Assembly: GCA_028712575.1 (NCBI GenBank)
Contig: JAQTPU010000022.1
Span: 1-10,548 of the forward strand
Direction of reading: 5' to 3'
DNA: 10,548 bases
Source of the DNA: Candidatus Iainarchaeum sp.
Lineage (GTDB): Archaea; Iainarchaeota; Iainarchaeia; Iainarchaeales; GCA-2688035
The stretch's first letter is position 1. Every line of letters begins with the position of its first letter. Below the pieces are notes generated by a model. It saw only the letters and a program-made list of their open reading frames with translations. It was not told where the DNA came from and did no database searches. The translations under genes and the position numbers were made by a program. Shown piece after piece: positions 1 to 5,820 of this stretch.

Positions 1-66
1 ATTGTAGTTGGCCAGGGTTTGCGCTTCGATCCCCTGTGTGGCGTCGATCAGGAGGAGGGCCCCCTC
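1..66 (-). other. lepA: Fragment of a bacterial-type lepA (elongation factor 4) GTPase domain, foreign to the rest of the window
   Basis: Read on the minus strand from 66 down to 1, all 22 codons are open and give EGALLLIDATQGIEAQTLAN followed by Tyr-Asn. This matches the stretch just after the G3 motif of LepA/EF4, which in bacteria reads like [21 protein letters not shown]. LepA is a bacterial and organellar ribosome-associated GTPase that archaea generally lack. The match stops at the Glu codon: the next upstream codon gives His where LepA has Cys, and the following residues have no LepA character. The 66 bases are 62% G+C by my count, visibly richer than the A-rich DNA that follows. The gene continues beyond position 1. 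I infer a chimeric contig end rather than a native gene of this archaeon. The family call rests on only 22 residues. Confidence 0.62.
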
Positions 67-68
67 GT

Positions 69-1637
69 GAAGAGGTTTGCGGAAAGAAAAGGCAGAGCGC
101 GCTTTTTTCAGAAGAGCTTTCTGTTTCAAAGGTTTTCCAGAATTTTTTGAAGATTGCAAAAGCCGAAGGGAGCGGAAGCCAGGACCTGAAAATAAGGCTT
201 TTGGCGGAACTGTTGAATTCCGCAAAGCCGCTTGAAGCAAAATTTATTATAAGGATTCCGCTGGGAAACTTACGCCTTGGAATCGGGGACCCCACAATAA
301 TGGACGCTTTTGCAATAAACCTGCTTGAAGAGGCAAAAAAAGACAAAAAGCTTGTTGAGGCGGTTGAAAAGGAATTAAAGGAAAAAAAGCCTGAAAAGAG
401 AAAAGAGGAACTGGAGAGAAAGTTAAGGGCAAAAATCAGGGAAATGATTGAGGCAAAATACAACGTGCATTCTGACTTGGGAAGCATTGCAAAAAAAATG
501 AAAAAAAAAGGTTTAAAGGGGCTTGATGAAATTGAAATCTCCGTAGGCGTCCCTATACGGCCGACTTTGGCGGAGAGATTGCCTTCTGCAGAGGAAATAA
601 TTGAAAAGCTGGGAAAGTGCGCAGTAGAGGCAAAGTATGACGGGTTCAGGCTTGCAATCCATAAAAAAGGCGAGGAAGTCACTATTTTCAGCAGGCGCTC
701 GGAGAACATGACAAAAATGTTTCCGGAAATAGCCGAGGCTGTGAGAGAGCAAATAAAGGCGAAAGAGGCGATTTTTGAGGGAGAGGCGCTTGCAGTGAAC
801 GAGGAAACAGGGGAATACCTTCCCTTCCAGGTTACAATCCAAAGAAAACGGAAATACTGCATTAATGAAAAGGCAAAGGAATTCCCATTGAAACTTTTTA
901 TTTTTGATGTTCTTTTTGAGAATGGAAAAAATTTAATGGGGCTTTCTTTTAAGGAGAGGAGAAAAATTCTCGAATCAATGCTGAAAAAAGGCCATACGAT
1001 AGAGCTTACAAAAAGCATTGTCACTGACTCGCCGAAAGAGCTTGACAAATTTTTCAATGAAAATGTGGAAAAAGGGCTTGAAGGGATTATTGCAAAAGAC
1101 CTTAATGCAAAATACATTGCCGGTGCGAGAAAATTCGCCTGGATAAAGCTGAAGCGTTCCTACAAAGGCGAGCTTGATGACACGCTTGATGTCGTAATAA
1201 TAGGTTATTTCAAGGGAAGAGGAATGAGAACAGAATTTGGATTGGGTGCGCTGCTTACTGCTGTTTATGACAGCAGGGAGGATGTGTTCAGGAGCATTGC
1301 AAAAATCGGGACTGGAATGAGCGAGGAAAAAATCGTGGAACTGGAAAAAATCCTTAGCAAAATAAAAACAAAAAACCGCCCCCCCAGGGTTGATTCGGAG
1401 CTTGTGCCCGATGTATGGACCGAGCCCAAATACGTCGTGGAAGCAGTTGCTGATGAGATAACAAAAAGCCCTGTGCATACTGCCGCAAAAAAGGAAACAG
1501 GCGAGGGACTGGCGCTGCGCTTTCCCAGGATGACGGCAATTAGAACAGACAAAAAAGCCGAAGAGGCCACAACAACAAGCGAAATAATAAAAATGTTCGA
1601 ACAGCAGAAACGCGTGAAGCTTGGTGAGGAAATATGA
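69..1637 (+). CDS. lig: ATP-dependent DNA ligase, archaeal type, N-terminus missing
   Basis: Seals nicks in DNA during replication and repair through a lysyl-AMP intermediate. Numbering from an in-frame GTG at 36, the nucleotidyltransferase motifs are complete: motif I KYDGFR (nucleophile K200), motif III FEGE (247-250), IIIa around LFIFDVLFENG (287-297), motif IV EGIIAK (349-354), motif V WIKLK (369-373) and motif VI LRFPR (494-498). The tail has the archaeal RTDKKAEEATTT signature. DNA-binding-domain features LFSEELSV, GSGSQD and PLEAKF are present. Homology begins at about EEVCGKKRQ (from 69); roughly 90 N-terminal residues of the usual 560 or so are missing, replaced by antisense lepA sequence. 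The frame is open to the window edge, so GTG 36 is not a real start. A lysine/glutamate-rich stretch at about 103-138 looks inserted relative to euryarchaeal ligases. The stop overlaps the next gene's start (ATGA). Confidence 0.93.
   Translation, partial: EEVCGKKRQSALFSEELSVSKVFQNFLKIAKAEGSGSQDLKIRLLAELLNSAKPLEAKFIIRIPLGNLRLGIGDPTIMDAFAINLLEEAKKDKKLVEAVEKELKEKKPEKRKEELERKLRAKIREMIEAKYNVHSDLGSIAKKMKKKGLKGLDEIEISVGVPIRPTLAERLPSAEEIIEKLGKCAVEAKYDGFRLAIHKKGEEVTIFSRRSENMTKMFPEIAEAVREQIKAKEAIFEGEALAVNEETGEYLPFQVTIQRKRKYCINEKAKEFPLKLFIFDVLFENGKNLMGLSFKERRKILESMLKKGHTIELTKSIVTDSPKELDKFFNENVEKGLEGIIAKDLNAKYIAGARKFAWIKLKRSYKGELDDTLDVVIIGYFKGRGMRTEFGLGALLTAVYDSREDVFRSIAKIGTGMSEEKIVELEKILSKIKTKNRPPRVDSELVPDVWTEPKYVVEAVADEITKSPVHTAAKKETGEGLALRFPRMTAIRTDKKAEEATTTSEIIKMFEQQKRVKLGEEI
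1623..1629 (+). promoter_or_regulatory. Shine-Dalgarno site for the small membrane protein gene
   Basis: GGTGAGG lies within the last codons of the ligase gene. GGTGA (1623-1627) complements the archaeal 16S rRNA 3' end and sits 6 bases before ATG 1634. Together with the ATGA stop/start overlap it supports translational coupling and fixes the downstream start. Confidence 0.6.
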
Positions 1638-1897
1638 GTTTTGCCGGAAGAATAATTTCAAACACCTGGAAAATACTGGTTTTCCTGCTTGCTTTTGGGA
1701 TAGTTGTTTATGTTTCCTTAAGGCTGCGTTTCTGGAGCGGGGACTTTACAACCTATTTTTTGAGGACTGAAAACTGGGGAATGCTTGTCCTGATAACGCT
1801 TATAGGCTATATTGTTTCCACAATCCTTACAAGGCTCCTGGTCTGGCAGTTTCATCTTGAAACAAGGCCTGAAGAAAGAATGCGAAGGAGAAGATGA
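1634..1897 (+). CDS. Small two-helix membrane protein, function unknown
   Basis: An 87-residue protein that I do not recognise. Two hydrophobic segments, about residues 12-30 and 50-69, are likely transmembrane helices. They are joined by a loop with charged and aromatic residues (LRLRFWSGDFTTYFLRTENW), and the protein ends in a strongly basic tail, RPEERMRRRR. By the positive-inside rule that tail is probably cytoplasmic, which would put both termini inside. The ATG is supported by GGTGA 6 bases upstream and by ATGA overlaps with both the ligase gene before it and the Cys-rich protein gene after it. Such packing points to a single translationally coupled message. The obvious candidate partner is the next protein, which is also membrane-anchored; that pairing is inferred from position only. 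Confidence 0.75.
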   Translation: MSFAGRIISNTWKILVFLLAFGIVVYVSLRLRFWSGDFTTYFLRTENWGMLVLITLIGYIVSTILTRLLVWQFHLETRPEERMRRRR

Positions 1898-2853
1898 AAA
1901 TGAATGTTTTCAGGATGCTTGTTTTTGCAGTTGTTGCTATTGCGCTGATTTATATTTTCTTTGGAATTCTTCCAAATATTCTGCAGAACAAGGATTCCGG
2001 GGAGCTTTTGTTAAACAACCTTAAAGGGGCGCAGCTGAAGGAAGGGAAACCGGTTTTTCTGGATATTACTTTCAATAATTCAGGCTTTTCCGCAAAGCAG
2101 TTTGACACGGAAAACAGGAGCGTTGCTTTTGAATGCAACAATGCAAAAATCTGCTGCAATGCAAGCGACAAATGCGGGCTTATTGAATGGGACGAAAGAA
2201 AAATTTCTTTCAAGGATGCACGGACAATCCTGACTGCAGCAAGATGCTCTTTTTCGGGCGGAATGTATGCCTGCAAAATTTATTTCGGTTCAGAGCCAGC
2301 ACAAATTGGATTCAAAAAGGTTGAGGCAAAAAAAACAATTGATTTAAGCGAAGAGCCTGCGGAAATAAGCGTGGAACTTGAAAATTCGGGAAAACAACCC
2401 ATGCTTTCAGGGCAGCTGAATGCAAATGTTTTCCAGAAATACCTTGAAGCAGGAACATGGAAGAAAAAACTTTTTGAAGCGGCTTCAAAAACAATGCCGC
2501 TGAACAGGCTTCTGCCGGGCGAAAGGGCACAGATGCGGATTCCCCTTGACATTCTTGAAGGCAATTTTGAAATAGAGCTTATTGCTTACGGGGAAAATGC
2601 TGGCTCTGACACCAACACTGTTGCCCTGAAAATAATAGGGACAGAAAGCTGCATTGCAAATGGCTGCGATATTCCGCGGATGACAAACGGGGAATGCAGG
2701 CAGGCATGTTACTGCGAGGCCTGCATGCTGGGCGCGTCATGCGAAGAGGCGACAAAAAAGGCAAATCCCTCGCTTTCAGGCATAAGCGCAGTGATTCCCT
2801 ATTCGGGCTCTAACAAAATAGAGTTTGTTTTAAAAAATGAAAATTGCAGTTAA
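1894..2853 (+). CDS. Membrane-anchored, cysteine-rich surface protein, function unknown
   Basis: A 319-residue protein with an N-terminal hydrophobic helix (about residues 8-28) that looks like an uncleaved signal anchor, leaving about 290 residues outside the membrane. I do not recognise a named family. The exterior part has 14 cysteines: 81, 87, 88, 94, 118 and 127 in a first region, and a dense cluster 253, 258, 268, 272, 274, 277 and 283 (CX4CX9CX3CXCX2CX5C) near the C-terminus, plus 318. Disulfides or a metal site are both possible. Residues about 155-248 alternate hydrophobic and polar residues as in an Ig-like beta-sandwich (CARDB-like), which is only an impression. GGAG at 1887-1890 lies 3 bases before ATG 1894 and 9 before in-frame ATG 1900, so either could start translation. 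It overlaps the upstream gene by ATGA and ends 14 bases before gatD. Confidence 0.8.
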   Translation: MKMNVFRMLVFAVVAIALIYIFFGILPNILQNKDSGELLLNNLKGAQLKEGKPVFLDITFNNSGFSAKQFDTENRSVAFECNNAKICCNASDKCGLIEWDERKISFKDARTILTAARCSFSGGMYACKIYFGSEPAQIGFKKVEAKKTIDLSEEPAEISVELENSGKQPMLSGQLNANVFQKYLEAGTWKKKLFEAASKTMPLNRLLPGERAQMRIPLDILEGNFEIELIAYGENAGSDTNTVALKIIGTESCIANGCDIPRMTNGECRQACYCEACMLGASCEEATKKANPSLSGISAVIPYSGSNKIEFVLKNENCS

Positions 2854-2867
2854 TAATATCCAAAAAG

Positions 2868-4211
2868 ATGGTTTTTATGCAAAAAAAATTTTTGAAAAAG
2901 AATTCACTTAAGGAAGGGGATTTTGCAGAGGCTGTTTTCCAGGGAGAAAAATTTTCAGGCACTGTTATTCCGGGCAAGGAAGCCGGAATGGTTTTTCTGA
3001 AGCTCAAATCAGGCTATAATGTCGGCCTGGAAACGGCAAAAATTGAATCAATAAAAAAAATTTCTGAAGGCCAAAAGGTTTCAAAGCCGAAAGCCTTTGA
3101 AATAAGGCAGAATACTTCTTTGCCGAAGATTTCAATTCTTCATACAGGAGGCACTATTGCAAGCAGGGTTGATTACAGGACAGGCGCTGTTTATACCGCT
3201 TTTACGCCTGAAGACCTGATGGCAATGTTTCCAGAGCTTTCTGAAATAGCGAATTTCAATTCAAAATTAATAAGGAACATGTGGAGCGATGACCTGCGCT
3301 TCAGGCACTTCGGAGTGATTGCAAAGGCAGTCCAGGAAGAGCATTCAAAAGGCGCGCAGGGAGTTATCCTTGGAATTGGAACAGACAATCTTGCAGTTGC
3401 ATCTGCAGCTCTTGCTTTTGTGCTTGAAAAATGCCCGATTCCGGTAATGCTTGTCGGTGCCCAGAGAAGTTCTGACAGGGGCAGTTCAGACGCGGCAATG
3501 AACCTTGTCTGCGCTGCGGAATTCATAAAAAAAACCGATTTTGCGGGGGTTGCACTCTGCATGCACTCTTCGCAGAGCGATGATTTGTGCGCAGTACTGC
3601 CTGCCTGCAAAACAAGAAAACTGCATACAAGCAGGAGAGATGCCTTCAAGGCAGTGAATGACACTGCAATCGCGCTTGTGGATTATAAAACAAGGGAAAT
3701 AAAATTTTTGAAAAAGGATTACCAGAGAAAGTCAAAAGAAAAGTTTGTGATAAAGCCGAATTTTGAAGAAAGAGTGGGCCTGCTGAAAATAACTATCAAC
3801 ATGTTCCCCGAACAGTTTGAGTTTTTTTCAAAACAGAAATTCAAGGGCCTTGTTATTGAGGGAACAGGCCTGGGGCACACTCCCGGCCATATGCCTGATG
3901 AGATTACAAAAAAAGCCCACAAGGGGATTTTTCCTGCAATTAAGGCAATGGCAAAAAAAGGCATTGTTGTAATGACTTCCCAGTGCCTTTTCGGCAGAGT
4001 GAAAATGCATGTTTATGACAAGGCAATGGACTTGGTGGAACTGGGAGTCATTCCCGGAGAAGACATGCTGCCAGAAACAGCATTCGTAAAACTGGCCTGG
4101 CTGCTTGGAAATTACAAAGACAGGGAAAAAGTAAAAGAACTGATTGGAAAAAACCTGCGGGGAGAAATCAATGAAAGGACCCCCTTGGACAACACTGTTG
4201 AAGGGCAATAA
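2868..4211 (+). CDS. gatD: Glutamyl-tRNA(Gln) amidotransferase subunit D (asparaginase-like)
   Basis: GatD releases ammonia from Asn or Gln and passes it to GatE, which converts Glu-tRNA(Gln) to Gln-tRNA(Gln) in the archaeal cytoplasm. Starting at ATG 2868 the protein has 447 residues. An N-terminal small beta domain (about 12-65, GDFAEAVF..GYNVG) typical of GatD precedes an L-asparaginase-type domain. The catalytic set is visible: T96 in HTGGTIAS, T172-D173 in GTDN, and K251 in KLHTSRRDAF. GatD hallmarks include AQRSSDRGSSDAAMNL (198-213), GTGLGHTP (282-289) and ETAFVKLAWLLGNY near the end. The second motif reads GIGTDN where most relatives have GHGTDT, a mild divergence. An in-frame TTG at 2844 lies inside the preceding gene and is a poorer start; ATG 2877 is also possible. 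The gene ends 1 bp from the convergent GGDEF gene. Confidence 0.95.
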   Translation: MVFMQKKFLKKNSLKEGDFAEAVFQGEKFSGTVIPGKEAGMVFLKLKSGYNVGLETAKIESIKKISEGQKVSKPKAFEIRQNTSLPKISILHTGGTIASRVDYRTGAVYTAFTPEDLMAMFPELSEIANFNSKLIRNMWSDDLRFRHFGVIAKAVQEEHSKGAQGVILGIGTDNLAVASAALAFVLEKCPIPVMLVGAQRSSDRGSSDAAMNLVCAAEFIKKTDFAGVALCMHSSQSDDLCAVLPACKTRKLHTSRRDAFKAVNDTAIALVDYKTREIKFLKKDYQRKSKEKFVIKPNFEERVGLLKITINMFPEQFEFFSKQKFKGLVIEGTGLGHTPGHMPDEITKKAHKGIFPAIKAMAKKGIVVMTSQCLFGRVKMHVYDKAMDLVELGVIPGEDMLPETAFVKLAWLLGNYKDREKVKELIGKNLRGEINERTPLDNTVEGQ

Positions 4212-4212
4212 T

Positions 4213-4977
4213 TTACCAAATAGTTACCTGGGCTCTGCCCGCTTTTTTGCTTGCATAAGTAGCTTTGTCGGAATAACCGCAAAGCGCCTCAAATTTTTTT
4301 TGCTCGCTCAACAGCATTTTAACAGACTCGGAAGCAACAACACCTGCGGAAAAACTAATATTGCGGCCCTTCAAACGCCCAAGAGCTTCTGTTAAAGCCA
4401 GCTTAAGTTCCCTTGCATTAACAGGCGCGAAAATCCTCAGCTCATCGCCGCCGACTCTCCCCACAAACCCGCCGCATTTTTTTGCAGCCCCTGAAACCTG
4501 CTGCACATAAAACCCGATTACAGCATCCGCTTTATCATGGCCAAGTGTTTCGTTTATCCGTCTCATATTATCCATGTCAATTGTTGCAAAACAAAAAGGC
4601 CTCTTGGCCTTTCGGGAACGGAGAAAAACATAAAACATTTCAGTAAAAGCGGCATTATTTGCTATGTTGAATTTTGCATCCAGCAGTGCCAAACGGCTAA
4701 GCTTTGACCTTGTGGCTGCAAGCCTGCCCGCAGCAACCAAAGCGCCAAGATTTGCTTTTCTTTGATCGATTCCACTGCGGTCTGCCCTATAGTTATAAGG
4801 ATTTACACCGCGCCTGCCAATTCTCTGCATGGCTGAACTGAATTCTTCCTCTGCTCTTCTGAGAGAATTGGCTGCTGCTATTGGATTTCGCCTGTGCCCG
4901 TCAAGAACAATTGGCAAGGGAATTTGTCCGACAACAGGCTTTCTTCTGGAAGCGCCCCTCTTTGCAGGATTAGCCAT
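4213..4977 (-). CDS. GGDEF-domain protein, putative diguanylate cyclase
   Basis: A 254-residue soluble protein whose C-terminal two thirds (about 95-254) is a GGDEF domain, the fold that condenses two GTP into cyclic di-GMP. Landmarks are TIDMDNMRRINETLGHDKAD (132-151), GGDEL (176-180), ISFSAGV (207-213) and the closing DKATYASKKAGRAQV (237-251). Mapped on PleD, the metal ligands (D134, D178), catalytic E179 and guanine-contacting N142 and D151 are all kept. The inhibitory RxxD site is absent (K-C-G-G at 167-170), and the last signature residue is Leu, not Phe. Residues 1-95 are Arg/Lys-rich, with no membrane helix or recognisable sensor. ATG 4977 is preferred over an in-frame TTG at 4995. 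No Shine-Dalgarno is visible, and a TATA-like box about 28 bp upstream suggests leaderless transcription. Actual cyclase activity is inferred. GGDEF proteins are uncommon in archaea. Confidence 0.9.
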   Translation of the reverse strand: MANPAKRGASRRKPVVGQIPLPIVLDGHRRNPIAAANSLRRAEEEFSSAMQRIGRRGVNPYNYRADRSGIDQRKANLGALVAAGRLAATRSKLSRLALLDAKFNIANNAAFTEMFYVFLRSRKAKRPFCFATIDMDNMRRINETLGHDKADAVIGFYVQQVSGAAKKCGGFVGRVGGDELRIFAPVNARELKLALTEALGRLKGRNISFSAGVVASESVKMLLSEQKKFEALCGYSDKATYASKKAGRAQVTIW

Positions 4978-5000
4978 ATAACAAACAATAACCAAGGAAG

Positions 5001-5010
5001 TTTAAATTAA
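5001..5010. promoter_or_regulatory. Candidate TATA element in the divergent GGDEF / flavin reductase intergenic region
   Basis: TTTAAATTAA is the most A/T-rich block in the 61 bp between the divergent starts at 4977 and 5039. Its centre lies about 28 bp upstream of the GGDEF ATG, the spacing expected for a leaderless archaeal transcript, and about 34 bp upstream of the flavin reductase ATG. Because the block reads as A/T-rich in both directions, one TATA box might serve both genes, or there may be two promoters. No strong Shine-Dalgarno is visible for either gene. This is prediction from composition and spacing only. Confidence 0.4.
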
Positions 5011-5038
5011 TTTTGCTGTTCCTTAATAACGTGGAAAA

Positions 5039-5566
5039 ATGGACCCAAGCGAATTTATCAGGCTTATTTACCCGCGCACAGTTGTTGTGGTTACAAGCAC
5101 TGATAAAAAAGGCATTGCTAATGCGGCGCCTTATTCCTGGATTTGCCCTATTTCTTTTTCCCCTGCAATGTTAATGGTTGGAATACAGGACAGGGAAACA
5201 AGGACAATGGGAAATATCAGGGAAACAGGAGAATTTGTTGTTAATGTTGTTACGCGCGATTGGGCGAAAAAAGCAATTGAGTGCGAAGCAAAAATTAAGG
5301 AAGGGGAAAGCAAACTGGAAAAAACAGGCTTGGAAACAGTGCAGGGAAAAAAAGTAAAAGTGCCTGCAATAAAAAAAGCAAAAATTGTTTTGGAGTGCGC
5401 CCTTTCTGAAATAATGAAGCCGAAAGATGCAGACCATTTGATTGTTGTGGGAGAAATTGTCCATGCGGAAACAAAAAACCCGAAATTAGAGGAAATTGTA
5501 ATGCACCTGCTCGGGGAAAAATTCTGCACTCCAGGCAGGGAATTCGTTCAGGGAAGAAAGAAATAA
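5039..5566 (+). CDS. Flavin reductase-like protein (FMN-binding split barrel)
   Basis: A 175-residue cytoplasmic protein of the flavin reductase-like / RutF-type split-barrel family, which binds FMN and typically uses NAD(P)H to reduce flavin or pass electrons to a partner. Visible family features are the first strand RTVVVVTS (13-20), NAAPYSW (28-34), SFSPAMLMVGI (39-49) and the flavin-side segment TMGNIRETGEFVVNV (57-71), with a late DHLIVVGEIVHAE (132-144) strand pair. Length is normal for single-domain members. ATG 5039 is the first in-frame start after the divergent promoter region, and the family match begins within the first residues. It is the first gene of a plus-strand run that also holds an Isf-like flavoprotein, so a shared electron-transfer job is plausible but inferred. 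The physiological substrate cannot be told from sequence. Confidence 0.88.
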   Translation: MDPSEFIRLIYPRTVVVVTSTDKKGIANAAPYSWICPISFSPAMLMVGIQDRETRTMGNIRETGEFVVNVVTRDWAKKAIECEAKIKEGESKLEKTGLETVQGKKVKVPAIKKAKIVLECALSEIMKPKDADHLIVVGEIVHAETKNPKLEEIVMHLLGEKFCTPGREFVQGRKK

Positions 5567-5590
5567 AAAGAAGAAGCGCAGGAATAAGTA

Positions 5591-5597
5591 AGGTGAT
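5591..5597 (+). promoter_or_regulatory. Strong Shine-Dalgarno site for the 71-residue gene
   Basis: AGGTGAT is a perfect 7-base complement to the archaeal 16S rRNA tail (AUCACCU) and lies 6 bases before ATG 5604. It is the clearest ribosome binding site in the window and the main evidence that the short reading frame downstream is a real gene. Confidence 0.7.
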
Positions 5598-5603
5598 ACA
5601 AAA

Positions 5604-5819
5604 ATGCCTAAAAGGCCAAAAGGAAACACACATCGCAGGCCAATGAGTGGCAAGCAAAAAAGGGAATTGCTAGAGCAGAGAAAAAAAAGGAAGGCATTTG
5701 CTAAAATGAATGCTGCCGAACAAGCCAGAAGGAAAAACGAAGCAGATAAAATAGAAAGGGAACGCCGGAAAGAACTAAAAAATGGCAAGAAGCCAGACCA
5801 AAGGCCTCTTTTGTGGTAA
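5604..5819 (+). CDS. Small, highly basic helical protein, function unknown
   Basis: A 71-residue protein that I cannot assign to a family. It is dominated by Lys, Arg, Glu and Ala. Residues about 14-62 (from MSGKQKRELLEQ through RERRKELKNG) lack helix breakers and should form one long charged helix or coiled coil. The N-terminal MPKRPKGNTHRR is basic and probably flexible, and the end PDQRPLLW carries an isolated Trp. There is no cysteine, membrane helix or catalytic motif. Net charge is strongly positive, so binding to RNA, DNA or the ribosome is a reasonable guess and no more. Evidence that it is real: the near-perfect AGGTGAT ribosome binding site, placement between two well-supported genes, and a stop codon 1 base before the next ATG. 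It may be co-transcribed with the flavin reductase and Isf-like genes. Confidence 0.72.
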   Translation: MPKRPKGNTHRRPMSGKQKRELLEQRKKRKAFAKMNAAEQARRKNEADKIERERRKELKNGKKPDQRPLLW

Positions 5820-5820
5820 A

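Noticed and set aside
1..66. The minus-strand fragment as IF2, EF-Tu or archaeal aEF1A/aEF2
   Set aside because: The QGIEAQTLAN pattern fits LepA/EF4. IF2 and EF-Tu have clearly different residues at the same place. I cannot exclude a close LepA-like GTPase from 22 residues.
36..68. GTG at 36 as the true start of the DNA ligase (N-terminus MWRRSGGGPP)
   Set aside because: These codons are antisense to the lepA fragment and have no ligase character. The frame is open to the window edge, and ligase similarity begins only near 69.
975..1661. A 228-residue minus-strand reading frame antisense to the ligase
   Set aside because: It is Phe/Cys/His-rich in the way expected of the antisense of an A-rich gene, with no motif; the ligase on the other strand is unmistakable.
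2844..2867. TTG 2844 as the start of gatD
   Set aside because: It overlaps the end of the Cys-rich gene and adds residues not seen in GatD; ATG 2868 or 2877 fits the family start better.
2868..4211. gatD as an ordinary L-asparaginase
   Set aside because: The extra N-terminal beta domain and the SSDRGSSDAAMNL and KLHTSRRDAF signatures are GatD-specific, and gatE is nearby.
4144..4395. An 83-residue plus-strand reading frame over the gatD end and the GGDEF C-terminus
   Set aside because: It overlaps two well-supported genes, has no recognisable motif and no ribosome binding site; it looks like chance.
5782..5820. ATG 5782 as the start of the Isf-like gene
   Set aside because: It lies inside the preceding small gene and adds 13 residues before the conserved MKILAICGSS strand.
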